Shown: positions 35,679 through 44,127, counted from the first letter of the stretch. The stretch is 53,558 nucleotides of DNA from Desulfovibrio sp. (GCA_031291035.1 JAISLI010000034.1:1-53558); one strand, 5' to 3'. The notes: generated from the sequence alone by a model not told the origin. Program-made: numbers and translations.

Positions 35679-37189
35679 AGGTTTTTCTTCTGGGCGCGGG
35701 GCCCGGCGATCCCGGCCTTTTGACCGTCAAGGCGCGGGATGTTCTGGCGGGCGCCGATGTGATCGTTTACGACGCCCTGGCCTTTGAGGGCCTGCTTGCC
35801 CTGGCCCCCCCCGGAGCGGAGCGGATTTACGTCGGCAAGGTGGCCGGCAATCATGCCCTGCCGCAGGAGCGGATCAATGCCCTGCTTGTCGCCAAGGCCA
35901 GGGAAGGCAAGATCGTGGCGCGGCTCAAGGGCGGAGACCCGTACATTTTCGGACGCGGCGGCGAAGAAGGCGAAGCCCTTCATGACGCGGGCGTGCCTTT
36001 TGAGGAAGTGCCCGGCGTCAGCAGCGCCATCGCCGCGCCGGCCTATGCGGGTATTCCATTGACGCACCGGGATTTTTCCTCGTCCGTCACCATCGTCACC
36101 GGACATGAGAACCCCGGAAAGGAGAAATCCGCGCATAACTGGCAGGCCCTGGCCCAAAGCGCTTCCACGCTGGTTTTTGTGATGGGCATGGCAAATCTGC
36201 CCCGGATTGCCGAAAATCTCATAAGCGCGGGGCTTGACCCGCAAACCCCGGCGGCCCTTGTTTACCGGGGCACGACGCCGCGGCAGCGCAGTCTTGTGTC
36301 CACCATCGCGCAATTGCCGGAGGCCGCGCGCGGCAAGGATTTCAGCAATCCTTCCGTTGTCGTTGTGGGCAGGGTGGCGGGGCTTGCGGAAAAACTCAAC
36401 TGGTTTGAGCAAAAACCTCTTTTCGGCAAAAGCGTTGTGGTGACACGCGCGCGGGAACAGGCCGGCGGCATTGCCGCGGCTCTTTCCGGGCTGGGAGCGG
36501 AGGTTCTTGAATTCCCCACCATTGCGATTCGCCCGCCGGCGGATTTCAGCGCGCTTGACTCGGCTGTGGCGCGCCTCGCGGAGTACGACTGGACGGTCTT
36601 TACCTCCGCCAACGGCGTGCGCTCCTTTTTTGACAGGCTTGCCTTGGCCGGGAAGGACTGCCGCGCGCTCGCCGGGTGCAAAGTGGCGGCCATAGGCCCG
36701 GCAACGGCCGAAGTTCTGGGATCCCGCGGTATTCGCGCGGATTTCGTTCCGGAATGTTATGTTGCGGAGGGCGTGGCGGAGGGACTGCTGCGCGCCGCCC
36801 CGCTCAAGGGTCGGCGTATCCTGCTGCCGCGCGCTGCCGGGGCCAGGGATGTTCTGCCTCGGGAGTTGGGCAAGGCGGGCGCGCAAGTGGATGTGGTAAC
36901 GGCCTACGAAACCGTTCCGGCCAATGCCCGCAAGGATGAAATCCTCTCGCGCCTGGCGGAGGGCGGGCTCGACTGCGTGAGTTTCGGCTCTTCCTCCACT
37001 GTGGAGAATTTTCTGGCCCAGGTGCCGGCGGATGTCGTCAGGCAATCGGGGTCGCGTCTGGCGGCCATAGGCCCGGTGACGGCCGGAACTCTGCGCGACA
37101 ACGCTCTGGAATGCCACATCATGCCGCGGGAATACACTGTGCCGGCCCTTGTAGAAGCCATAAAAGATTTTTTCGCCCCATGCCCATAA
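35675..37189 (+). CDS. cobA-hemD: Fused uroporphyrinogen-III C-methyltransferase/uroporphyrinogen-III synthase
   Basis: 504 residues. The GTG start at 35675, four bases into the pepA end and behind GGGGAGG, gives the exact SUMT N-terminus VKVFLLGAGPGDPGLLTVKA. CobA domain 1-245: ARLKGGDPYIFGRGGEEGE, VPGVSSAIAAPAYAGIPLTHR and VFVMGMANL. HemD domain about 250-504: VVVTRAREQAGGIAAALSGLG, TVFTSANGVRSFF and VAAIGPATAEVL. One polypeptide closes the tetrapyrrole ring and methylates it to precorrin-2, feeding siroheme (for sulfite reductase), alternative heme and cobalamin. The fusion is known in Desulfovibrio and clostridia. Confidence 0.95.
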   Translation: MKVFLLGAGPGDPGLLTVKARDVLAGADVIVYDALAFEGLLALAPPGAERIYVGKVAGNHALPQERINALLVAKAREGKIVARLKGGDPYIFGRGGEEGEALHDAGVPFEEVPGVSSAIAAPAYAGIPLTHRDFSSSVTIVTGHENPGKEKSAHNWQALAQSASTLVFVMGMANLPRIAENLISAGLDPQTPAALVYRGTTPRQRSLVSTIAQLPEAARGKDFSNPSVVVVGRVAGLAEKLNWFEQKPLFGKSVVVTRAREQAGGIAAALSGLGAEVLEFPTIAIRPPADFSALDSAVARLAEYDWTVFTSANGVRSFFDRLALAGKDCRALAGCKVAAIGPATAEVLGSRGIRADFVPECYVAEGVAEGLLRAAPLKGRRILLPRAAGARDVLPRELGKAGAQVDVVTAYETVPANARKDEILSRLAEGGLDCVSFGSSSTVENFLAQVPADVVRQSGSRLAAIGPVTAGTLRDNALECHIMPREYTVPALVEAIKDFFAPCP

Positions 37190-37854
37190 ACATAGCTATA
37201 CTGGCTTCCGGCAACGGAAGCAACGCCCAGTCCATTATGGACAAAATCGCCGCCGGCGCGCTGGACGCGCGTCTGCGCCTTGTGGTGAGCAACAGGCCGG
37301 GGGCCGGCGTTTTGGAGAGAGCGCGCGCGGCGAATATCCCTTGCGAGTTGCTGGACCACACGCTCTGGCCGAACAGAATGGCCTATGACGCGGCCCTTGC
37401 GGATGTTCTCAAAAGACACGGGGCGGAATACATCGTCATGGCCGGCTATATGCGTCTTGTGACAGCCCGCTTTCTTCGCGCGTTTGACGGGCGTGTGCTC
37501 AATGTTCATCCGGCCCTGCTGCCGAGTTTTCCCGGATTGCACGGCGGCGCTGAGGCGTTGGCCTACGGCGTGACCCTGTCCGGCTGCACCGTGCATTTTG
37601 TGGAAGAAGCCGTGGACAGCGGCCCTGTCATTATTCAGGCCGCGGTGCCCGTCAGGGCCGGAGAGGATCTGGAAAGCCTCATGGCCCGCATCCATACGTT
37701 TGAGCACCGCATATATCCGCAGGCGTTGCAGTGGTTGGCGCAGGGGCGCATTACCAAAAAAGGAAGGCGGCTATGTCTGACTCCCACCGGGGCAAAGCCC
37801 GCCCCGCGCGGGAGGGATTGCCTGATCTGGCCGCCGTTGGAAGAAGGCTTCTAG
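37180..37854 (+). CDS. purN: Phosphoribosylglycinamide formyltransferase
   Basis: 224 residues from ATG 37180, overlapping the end of cobA-hemD by ten bases. GART motifs: phosphate loop ASGNGSNAQSIMD, active-site N-x-H in VLNVHPALLPSFPGLHG, and the catalytic Asp in FVEEAVDSGPVIIQ. It transfers formyl from 10-formyl-THF to GAR in purine synthesis. The C-terminal 25 residues (GRRLCLTPTGAKPAPRG) look like a loose tail beyond the usual end. It is the third gene of the overlapping pepA/cobA-hemD/purN set. Confidence 0.95.
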   Translation: MPINIAILASGNGSNAQSIMDKIAAGALDARLRLVVSNRPGAGVLERARAANIPCELLDHTLWPNRMAYDAALADVLKRHGAEYIVMAGYMRLVTARFLRAFDGRVLNVHPALLPSFPGLHGGAEALAYGVTLSGCTVHFVEEAVDSGPVIIQAAVPVRAGEDLESLMARIHTFEHRIYPQALQWLAQGRITKKGRRLCLTPTGAKPAPRGRDCLIWPPLEEGF

Positions 37855-38022
37855 CTTGCGGGGAATTGACATCGCAATCCGGCGTGATATGGTTTTCAGC
37901 GTGGGGTGGAATTGTCTTCTCGCCGATTCACGCCCAATCCTCCATTCCGGCCGCAGAAGACGCGCCCTGTGAAATTTGTTTTTTCCTCCCGGAGCGGCCG
38001 GTGAAGGCGCTGCGGACATGGA

Positions 38023-38047
38023 AAAGCCGACGTGGAACGTCGGCTTT
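38023..38047 (-). terminator. Terminator for the TPR gene
   Basis: AAAGCCGACGT pairs perfectly with ACGTCGGCTTT around a three-base loop. On the minus strand it ends in TTTT. It lies 85 bases past the TPR gene stop and may also serve purN from the other side. Confidence 0.75.
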
Positions 38048-38131
38048 GCTTCCCCTTGTGCGGAATTTCCCGGCCCGGGCCACGGGCGGGGGCCGGGAAA
38101 TTGTGTGGGGAGGAGAAGTTGTCCCGCAAAA

Positions 38132-38695
38132 CTATGCGGCCATGGTGTCAATAAGTTCTTTCGCGCTGGCATTGGCCGGATTTGTGCCGAGTACCATTTC
38201 CAGATGCTGACGCGCCTCGTCGCTCCGATTAAGGTAGATCAGGCATCCTGCCAGGGTCACGCGCACGGCTTCGACCTCCACAGTCGTTTCCAGAGCGGCT
38301 TCAAGGTAATTGAGAATGTTTTCAACGCGACCGAGCTGATAGGCTTCGCGCACAAGGCAATTGAGGGCCACCATGTTTCCGGGGACTTTGTCGAGCGCCC
38401 TGGCGAAATGGGCAAAGGCGTCCTCATGTTTGCCCTGCTCCATGTAAACGAGGCCTATTCCGCAGAAGGTCTTGTCGGACTCCTCGACAGCGGCGGCCTT
38501 CCGGTAAAGCACCAGAGCCTTGTCCAGCTCGGAACGCTGCACCGCCACGGTGGCAAGCCCCATGTAGGGGGCGGCGCTCTGCGAGTTGTTGTGGGCGGCC
38601 TTGCGGTAATATTCTTCGGCCTTGTCAAAATCGCCCATAAACAGATAGCATTCGCCAAGTTCTTTGTTGATTTCATAATCGAGATGCGAGTTCAT
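38132..38695 (-). CDS. TPR-repeat protein
   Basis: 187 residues, ATG 38695 behind GGGGAGGA. Almost all TPR: helices such as YEINKELGECYLFMGDFDKA, ALVLYRKAAAVEESDKTFCG, and DAFAHFARALDKVPGNMVAL make about five repeats. No signal peptide or catalytic domain, so a cytosolic scaffold for protein contacts. A sigma-54 type promoter lies about 70 bases upstream and a clear terminator follows, so it seems to be a single-gene unit. The partner is unknown; RpoN control would place it with motility, nitrogen or stress functions. Confidence 0.85.
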   Translation of the reverse strand: MNSHLDYEINKELGECYLFMGDFDKAEEYYRKAAHNNSQSAAPYMGLATVAVQRSELDKALVLYRKAAAVEESDKTFCGIGLVYMEQGKHEDAFAHFARALDKVPGNMVALNCLVREAYQLGRVENILNYLEAALETTVEVEAVRVTLAGCLIYLNRSDEARQHLEMVLGTNPANASAKELIDTMAA

Positions 38696-38764
38696 AAAAT
38701 CCTCCCCTGTGAAGGCGGTTTTTATCAGGTACGCCGGATGCGCCCTTATCGTGCGTCCAGTTTA

Positions 38765-38780
38765 TGCATCAGGTGTGCCA
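38765..38780 (-). promoter_or_regulatory. Sigma-54 type promoter of the TPR gene
   Basis: On the minus strand: TGGCAC-N6-TGCA, with GG and GC exactly ten bases apart. It differs from the ideal only by ATGCA in place of TTGCA. A very AT-rich stretch lies just upstream (38781-38815), as often seen near activator or IHF sites. Confidence 0.6.
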
Positions 38781-38929
38781 AATAATATAAATTAAATAAA
38801 ATAAACAAGATAAATTCAGATGTGTTTCCCGGGGCGGCAAAAAACGAAGGAATGGGCGCACTGTACGCCAGAGGAATGACGCCGGACAATTTGCCGGTAT
38901 CGGGCGTGGCGGGAAATTTTTACCGCTGG

Positions 38930-39601
38930 TTATCGTTGTTCCCGGATATGCCGGAGCATGAGATTGAGCGTCTCGTCGATGTCCATGCGTGACGTGTCCA
39001 CAAGCAGCGCGTCGGCCGCCGGCCTGAGGGGGGCCAGAGCCCTGCTGCGGTCCATGTGGTCGCGGTTGCGTATCTGCTCGGTCAATGCGGACAGATTTAC
39101 CGTCTCGCCGCGCTGTTCGAGGTCTGCCAGGCGGCGTTTGGCGCGAATCTCCGGAGCGGCGTCCAGAAAGAATTTGAACCGGGCGTCAGGAAAGACGGCA
39201 ATCCCCATATCCCGGCCCTCGGCGACCAGTGGAGCCGCTTTGCCGATGTCCCGCTGGGCTTTTTTCAACAGTTCCCGGACAGCGGGAATGACGGCTATGC
39301 GCGCGGCCAGAAGCCCCACGTTCTCGTTGCGGATTTCCTCGCCGACGGGCGTGCCGTCGCAATACAGTTTTGTGGCCTTTCCCCGGCCGTCAAGACTGAA
39401 GCGAACTTCAGCGCAGCGCCGGCGGATGTCCTTTTCGGGGAGTTTCTCCGTTCCGGGCCCCAGCCTGAGGGCCAGACAGCGGAACATCGCTCCCGTGTCA
39501 AGACAGGCGATGGAGAGTCGTTCCGCCAGAAGGCGGGCCAGGGTTGATTTGCCGACGCCCGCCGGGCCGTCCAGGGTGATGACGTTGAGACGCGTGTTCA
39601 C
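38930..39601 (-). CDS. cmk: Cytidylate kinase
   Basis: 223 residues. The GTG at 39601 with GGAG eight bases upstream gives the family start (VNTRLNVITLDGPAGVGKST). The P-loop is GPAGVGKST. The CMP-binding motifs ACLDTGAMFRCLALRL and VAEGRDMGIAVFPDARFKFF are present, followed by the lid region with AKRRLADLEQRGE. It phosphorylates CMP/dCMP. It is the last gene of the minus-strand block uspA-hisC-cmk, 31 bases after hisC. Confidence 0.95.
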   Translation of the reverse strand: MNTRLNVITLDGPAGVGKSTLARLLAERLSIACLDTGAMFRCLALRLGPGTEKLPEKDIRRRCAEVRFSLDGRGKATKLYCDGTPVGEEIRNENVGLLAARIAVIPAVRELLKKAQRDIGKAAPLVAEGRDMGIAVFPDARFKFFLDAAPEIRAKRRLADLEQRGETVNLSALTEQIRNRDHMDRSRALAPLRPAADALLVDTSRMDIDETLNLMLRHIREQR

Positions 39602-39632
39602 TTTGCCGCTCCGCAATCGCGCCGAAGGCGTT

Positions 39633-40772
39633 TCACGGGCGCTGCCTGTTGAGGATATCCCGCATGGCCGTGAGAAAGGCCGCGTTCTCCCGCGGGGTGC
39701 CCACGCTGACGCGCAAGTGATCCGGCAAGTTGTAGCTTGTGAGAGGACGGATGATAATGCCTTTCTCAAGCAGGGCCTCAAAGCACGCCCCTGCGGAGAT
39801 GCCGCTTGCCGGGGGAAGCCGGAAGAGCAGAAAATTGGCGGAAGACGGCCAGACCTTGCAGCGCAGCCCGCTCAAACCATGCGTGAGGATTTGCCGGCCC
39901 TCGCGCACGGTTGCGAATGTCGCCCCGCGGAAGGCGGTGTCCGCGAGAGCGGCAAGGCCGGCCTCCTCCGCAAGGATATTGACGGAAAAGGGGAGGCGGG
40001 CGCGCCGGTAGTATTCCGCTATGGCCGGGGGCAGAACGCCGTACCCCAGCCTGAGGCCGGCCAGACCGTAACTTTTGGAGAATGTGCGCAAAAACACGGC
40101 GTTTTCCGGCAAAATGCGGGAGGCCAGCAGGGAGGACGCCGCCTCGTCATCCGCGAAATCAATATAGGCTTCATCCACAATCAGCAGACAGCGCGGGGCA
40201 ATTTCGGCAAGGCGTTCGGACAGCTTTTCCACGGCCTCCCGCGCCGGGCAGTGCCCTGAGGGATTGTCCGGCGTGGTGAGGAAAACGAGCCTGGTATCTC
40301 CGTCAGCCAGTCCGAGCAGGGCGTCGAAATTGAAAGAAAAGTCATTCCGCCCGGTGTCGAGCGGGCAGCGGCGTATCCGCGCGCCGTTGATTCCGGCCTG
40401 TATGGGGTAAAGGCTGAAGCAGGGCTCAAAGCAGATGATGTTGTGCCTGCCCGGTTCGACAAGAAGCCGGATGAGCAGATCAATGAGTTCGTCGGAGCCG
40501 TTGCCCACGGCAACGCGGCCCGGATGTACATTGTGCAGATCGGCGAGCGCCCTGACAAGGCGCGGATTTCCGCTTTGCGGATACCGGAAGGCAAAGGGCG
40601 CGTGACGTCGCATCGCCTCCCGCGCAAGAGGCGATGCCCCCAGGGGATTTTCATTGCTGGCCATTTTAATGACCTGGGACAGCCCGTACTTTTGCCGGAT
40701 TTCCTCTATGGACAGACCGGGCGAGTAGGCGTCAAGCCGCCGTATCTCCGGGCGTACGCTGATTTGCGACAT
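39633..40772 (-). CDS. hisC: Histidinol-phosphate aminotransferase
   Basis: 379 residues, PLP fold type I. MASNENPLGASPLA opens the active site. VGNGSDELIDLLIRL, TTPDNPSGHCPAREA, VDEAYIDFA and the PLP-lysine motif FLRTFSKSYGLAGLRLGYG all match HisC. C-terminal RPLTSYNLPDHLRVSVGT carries the phosphate-binding Arg. It converts imidazole-acetol phosphate to histidinol phosphate. Placement between uspA and cmk, apart from other his genes, suggests a housekeeping block or a broader-specificity aromatic aminotransferase. Confidence 0.95.
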   Translation of the reverse strand: MSQISVRPEIRRLDAYSPGLSIEEIRQKYGLSQVIKMASNENPLGASPLAREAMRRHAPFAFRYPQSGNPRLVRALADLHNVHPGRVAVGNGSDELIDLLIRLLVEPGRHNIICFEPCFSLYPIQAGINGARIRRCPLDTGRNDFSFNFDALLGLADGDTRLVFLTTPDNPSGHCPAREAVEKLSERLAEIAPRCLLIVDEAYIDFADDEAASSLLASRILPENAVFLRTFSKSYGLAGLRLGYGVLPPAIAEYYRRARLPFSVNILAEEAGLAALADTAFRGATFATVREGRQILTHGLSGLRCKVWPSSANFLLFRLPPASGISAGACFEALLEKGIIIRPLTSYNLPDHLRVSVGTPRENAAFLTAMRDILNRQRP

Positions 40773-40821
40773 TTGTCTCTCCCGGGGGCCCCCTTCGACG
40801 GCGCGCCGCCGGGAAGGCCGT

Positions 40822-41274
40822 TCAGGCCGCGGGCATTTTTGGGCGTATGGTCAGGACCGGCATCTCCGCGTTTTTGACCACTTTTTCCGCGACGGAACCG
40901 AAGAGGATGCGGTCAATGCCCTTGCGGCCGTGCGTGCCCATAACAATGATGTCCACATTTTCGTTATGGGCGCGGTTGAGGATTTCCTCCGCCGCGTAGC
41001 CGACAAGAACATGGCTTGTGGCGTCAATGTCGGAAAAATGTTCCGCCACAAAATCTTCCATGGATTTTTCCGCGCCGGTCACTATTTCGCCCACGAAGTT
41101 TTCAATGGTGTTCGGAGGCACGTGAAAGCCCACGTACTGGCTCAGTGACGGGGCCGTATAGACGACAAGCACTTTGGCCTTGTGTGTTTTGGCCAGCAAG
41201 GCCGCGTATTCCGCCACAAATTTGCTGTGTTCCGAAAGGTCCACGGCGCAGAGGATTTTTTTTATTTCCGGCAT
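40822..41274 (-). CDS. Universal stress protein (UspA family)
   Basis: 150 residues from ATG 41274 (MPEIKKILCAVDLSEHSKFV). It has a Rossmann-like fold with the ATP-binding signature G-x2-G-x9-G-S in MGTHGRKGIDRILFGSVAE followed by VVKNAEMPVLTIRP. It is an ATP-binding single-domain Usp, cytosolic. It heads the uspA-hisC-cmk run (50 bases before hisC). An in-frame ATG six codons upstream is possible but has a poorer ribosome site. Confidence 0.93.
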   Translation of the reverse strand: MPEIKKILCAVDLSEHSKFVAEYAALLAKTHKAKVLVVYTAPSLSQYVGFHVPPNTIENFVGEIVTGAEKSMEDFVAEHFSDIDATSHVLVGYAAEEILNRAHNENVDIIVMGTHGRKGIDRILFGSVAEKVVKNAEMPVLTIRPKMPAA

Positions 41275-41463
41275 AGGGCAACGCTCCATTTTTTGCGGCA
41301 CGGGCTGAAAAATCGCGCTCCGCCGCGATATGACAATTTCAAGAATAGGCCACTTCGGAATTTTTTGCAATGGACAAAAGCATCTTCGCGGATTAGCATC
41401 GGTAAAAGGTAAATTTTTCCTCCGCCGTTGCCGTAAGGGATATATGCCGGGCTATCCGGGCTT

Positions 41464-41480
41464 TGGCAGAAAAATTGCAT
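41464..41480 (+). promoter_or_regulatory. Sigma-54 promoter of the 168-residue protein gene
   Basis: TGGCAG-N5-TTGCAT, with GG and GC exactly ten bases apart, a near-perfect RpoN site. The predicted start near 41490 leaves a 26-base leader with GGAG before the ATG at 41516. Confidence 0.8.
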
Positions 41481-41515
41481 ATCACTCGTCGGATCGCCAA
41501 CCTTGGAGTCCCATT

Positions 41516-42022
41516 ATGAAAATACGTCCTGATTTGTTGAACATGCTGCCCGCGCAAGGGACGATGCCGGCCGCGCCGGGCGGACAGACAAAAACCGGTG
41601 TCTTTGATGACATTTTGGCTGAGGAGCGGCTCAGAGTCAATGCCGAAGGCGGCGGGACAGCCGCCGCTCCGCCTCCTCCCGGAGCGGGGCGGGCGGATCT
41701 TGTCGGGAGCATGCTTCCGGGCGGCGCTGGAGGAGTAAAACCCGTCAGCGCCGAGGAGGCCGTGCTCGACGAGGTTTTCAATCAGGTTTCAGGCACGCTG
41801 AATGTGCTGGACGAGTACAGCCTGTCCCTTGGGTCTGCTCGTTCCCTGAAGGAAGCCTATTCGTTGCTGGACGACATTGACGGCAGGGTGGCCGGTCTTG
41901 AAAAAGACGCGGGCGCGTTGCGCGCAAGGAATCCGTCGCTGGATTCCCTGCTCAATGAGCTGAAGATACTTTCGGTAACGGAAAAAATTAAATTCAACCG
42001 CGGCGATTACCTGCCTGAGTAA
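41516..42022 (+). CDS. Uncharacterised protein, probably flagellum-associated
   Basis: 168 residues, ATG 41516 after GGAG. The N-terminal half is Pro/Gly/Ala-rich and probably disordered (AAAPPPPGAGRADLVGSM). The C-terminal half is helical, with likely coiled coil (VLDEVFNQVSGTLNVLDEYS, LLDDIDGRVAGLEKDAGALR, LNELKILSVTEKIKFNRGDY). I do not recognise a family. A sigma-54 promoter precedes it and a flagellin remnant follows 110 bases later, so a role in flagellar assembly or export (chaperone-like) is a reasonable guess, not shown. Confidence 0.7.
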   Translation: MKIRPDLLNMLPAQGTMPAAPGGQTKTGVFDDILAEERLRVNAEGGGTAAAPPPPGAGRADLVGSMLPGGAGGVKPVSAEEAVLDEVFNQVSGTLNVLDEYSLSLGSARSLKEAYSLLDDIDGRVAGLEKDAGALRARNPSLDSLLNELKILSVTEKIKFNRGDYLPE

Positions 42023-42042
42023 TCGTCCGGGGGGATAATGTC

Positions 42043-42078
42043 TGAAGGCCGCGCGATCCAGGGATTGCGCGGCCTTCA
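42043..42078 (+). terminator. Hairpin after the 168-residue protein gene
   Basis: TGAAGGCCGCGC pairs with GCGCGGCCTTCA (12 pairs, 12-base loop), 20 bases past the stop. No T run. Confidence 0.55.
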
Positions 42079-42130
42079 CGTCAGGTTTGCGCCGGTAAAC
42101 AGGGTGTGCGGATGGTGAGTGTTTTTTTGC

Positions 42131-42340
42131 CACAATTTCGGTCTGGCCCGCTCCACGGAAAGGCTTTCGTCCGGCCTGCGCGTAAACGGCTCCTCCGACG
42201 ATGCCGCCGGGCTGGCCATCCGGGAACTTATGCGGTCCCAGATCGCCTCGATGCATCAGGGTATGCGCAACGCCAATGACGCCGTTTCCCTCATCCAGGC
42301 CGCTGACGGAGCCCTTCAGATTGTCGATGAAAAAGCGTAA
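42131..42340 (+). pseudogene. Flagellin N-terminal fragment (remnant)
   Basis: About 70 codons read as the conserved N-terminal helix region of flagellin: [52 protein letters not shown], then QIVDEKA and a stop. In intact Desulfovibrio flagellins about 15 residues precede this block (MSLVINNNLMA...) and hundreds follow DEKL. Here both are missing: no proper start or ribosome site lies upstream, and after the stop no D1/D2/C-terminal region is found before tRNA-Gly. It is therefore a short remnant left by deletion or recombination. Its reading frame is still intact, so loss may be recent. Confidence 0.85.
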
Positions 42341-42424
42341 GTTGCTCAAGTATAGTTGGACGATTGGCAAGACCTTCGGGGATTAAATCAGCCTTTCCCC
42401 AAAAATCAAGAGGTGAAATCCCTC

Positions 42425-42454
42425 TTGACAGTCCTGCGCCGACGGGTATATACA
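42425..42454 (+). promoter_or_regulatory. Promoter of tRNA-Gly
   Basis: TTGACA, then TATATA (16-base gap) or TATACA (18-base gap), just before the tRNA at 42467. A small hairpin (CAAGAGG/CCTCTTG, 42407-42427) overlaps the -35. Confidence 0.75.
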
Positions 42455-42466
42455 GGCGACTCCCAG

Positions 42467-42543
<77 letters not shown>

Positions 42544-42618
42544 GCGCAATCCAGAGGGATAGAGAGGGGCATTATGCCGTCTCCCTCTCTCTACAGCAAT
42601 TAACGTTTGAAACAGTTC

Positions 42619-42688
42619 TTGCGGCTGGCAAAGCCAGCCTGCTCCTGTTTTGCGGCAAGCATTTGCTTGCAAATCCTTGCGGAGCGGT
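42619..42688 (+). repeat. Dispersed palindromic repeat, copy B (modules 1 and 2)
   Basis: Module 1 (42619-42657): hairpin GGCTGGCAAAGCCAGCC, then TGCTCCTGTTTTGCGGCA, shared in inverted orientation with 28343-28387. Module 2 (42655-42688): GCAAGCATTTGCTTGC, then AAATCCTTGCGGAGCGGT, sharing 31 of 34 bases with 51376-51409. A terminal hairpin GCGGTTCAC/GTGAACCGC follows to 42713. It lies in the convergent gap between tRNA-Gly and the FkbM gene. Confidence 0.75.
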
Positions 42689-42753
42689 TCACTCGTTTCA
42701 TTCGTGAACCGCCCTATAATTGTATGACAGAGTATGTATACAAAATTAATATA

Positions 42754-43524
42754 TTAATCTGTAAATAATGTATTTTTGAGAGTATATACTGTTCCTCTTT
42801 TTTGAATAGTAAAATACATCACGGGGATATTGAGTTGTCCTGAAAACTCAATATGGATATATCGAATTTTTTGTAAATAAACGTCATCAATGGCATCAAG
42901 AACAGCTTGTTCATTACTTTCTATATCTATTTTTAGTACATCTATTAATTTATGTTTCTCAAGAATTTTGCAAATTTCTTTATTGATATTTACTACATTT
43001 ACCAAAATAGTATTTTCGAGTTCAATTCCGATACCACCATACCTACCTGTTTTTTCTATTCCAAAACTAGCGATACCTTCAAAATCTCCTATAGCATGAC
43101 GACTCAGTATAAATCTATTTTCAAATCCATTTAGATTCTTGTATAACTTTTTAATATTTTCTGAAACAGGCTCATATGCGTAAATATTGCAATCTATATC
43201 TGATTTGTGAATAAAGTATAGAATTGATATACCGATATTTGAACCTAAGTCGACAATAACTTTGCTTTTTGATGGAACATAATAATCTTCTCGGAAAAAA
43301 ATTTCGTTTATAGTCAATATATCATGTTGTGTATATGCGTCAATATATATTTTATCTGATTTATGGCATATCGCTATTTTAGTTGGATATTTTCCAGAGT
43401 CAAATAGATATCTTGCCAAAAAATCAAAAGGGTAGTGCGCTTTACGGATAATGTTGAAAAAAGCTTTCCAGTGTCTGAATTGCATTGATGCTAGGATATA
43501 ATTTCCCCAGTGACGTTTTGTCAT
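42754..43524 (-). CDS. FkbM family SAM-dependent methyltransferase
   Basis: 256 residues, ATG 43524. SAM motif I is [18 protein letters not shown], followed by the acidic/His-rich [19 protein letters not shown]. The FkbM C-terminal block [19 protein letters not shown] and [10 protein letters not shown] is clear. Such enzymes usually O-methylate sugars or lipid-linked glycans. Its base composition is strikingly AT-rich (many AAT, ATA, TTT codons) compared with the GC-rich neighbours, a sign of transfer. It is the only clear cargo gene of the tRNA-Gly islet. Confidence 0.88.
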   Translation of the reverse strand: MTKRHWGNYILASMQFRHWKAFFNIIRKAHYPFDFLARYLFDSGKYPTKIAICHKSDKIYIDAYTQHDILTINEIFFREDYYVPSKSKVIVDLGSNIGISILYFIHKSDIDCNIYAYEPVSENIKKLYKNLNGFENRFILSRHAIGDFEGIASFGIEKTGRYGGIGIELENTILVNVVNINKEICKILEKHKLIDVLKIDIESNEQAVLDAIDDVYLQKIRYIHIEFSGQLNIPVMYFTIQKRGTVYTLKNTLFTD

Positions 43525-43622
43525 TCTTTATGATCTCCGTATTTTGAAAATCGAATCGGACTGGAGGACGCGATACACCCGCCCGATAAAAAAACGGTCA
43601 TGCTGCCTCTGCCGGTGAACGC

Positions 43623-43655
43623 AAAAAGGCCCTGCTTCCCGAAGGAAACAGGGCC
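43623..43655 (-). terminator. Rho-independent terminator inside the islet
   Basis: On the minus strand GGCCCTG pairs with CAGGGCC (extended by TT/AA), followed by TTTTT. It would end a transcript coming from about 44130 and insulates the FkbM gene. Confidence 0.75.
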
Positions 43656-43906
43656 GAACATTTGAAAACTTTGACGGAATTTTACGGAAGCGGGAAACGC
43701 CAAAAGCCACGCAGGCCCAAGAGCCGAGGCGGTTAGTCTGGAGCTGGCTTGTAAAAAAAAGCAAGAATCGTGCCGGTTTATCCGATTTGCCCGCGATTCC
43801 CGCCGCTTTTACAGGGCGCACAGGAAAAATTTGCCCCTGCTCCACGCTTACGCCTCCACCCGTTATCTGCTGTGCGCCCAACTGACCAAAATCCTTACTC
43901 ATCCAT

Positions 43907-44125
43907 TTAAAATGAACGGCTATCATAGAAAACGAAAACAGGCAAGCGACGATTCTGGAAAAAGATTTTGCAGGGTGTTGTCCGATAAAATCCAGCCAAG
44001 TTCCTGCCTTGCTTTTCTTTGCCTTTGCTCTGTGATGTATTTCCCGACCAAGCCCCTGACTCATTTCCGTCCCGCGCCGCGCCCGGCACAACAACGGGCG
44101 CAAGGGACGGAATGTTTGTGGCCAT
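43907..44125 (-). CDS. Small hypothetical protein in the islet
   Basis: 72 codons from ATG 44125 with GGAGG six bases upstream. The sequence (MATNIPSLAPVVVPGAARDG ... NRRLPVFVFYDSRSF) has no recognised domain. An overlapping frame from an internal ATG (MSQGLGREIHHRAKAKKSKA) runs further, to the FkbM gene. It is unclear which, if either, is made. The good ribosome site and the terminator at 43623 suggest a transcript of about 500 bases here, possibly with a phage-type leader ORF. Confidence 0.35.
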   Translation of the reverse strand: MATNIPSLAPVVVPGAARDGNESGAWSGNTSQSKGKEKQGRNLAGFYRTTPCKIFFQNRRLPVFVFYDSRSF

Positions 44126-44127
44126 GA

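Noticed and set aside
42119..42340. Intact small flagellin-like gene
   Set aside because: No start with ribosome site, lacks the first 15 residues and all of the C-terminal half required for a filament subunit; called a remnant instead.
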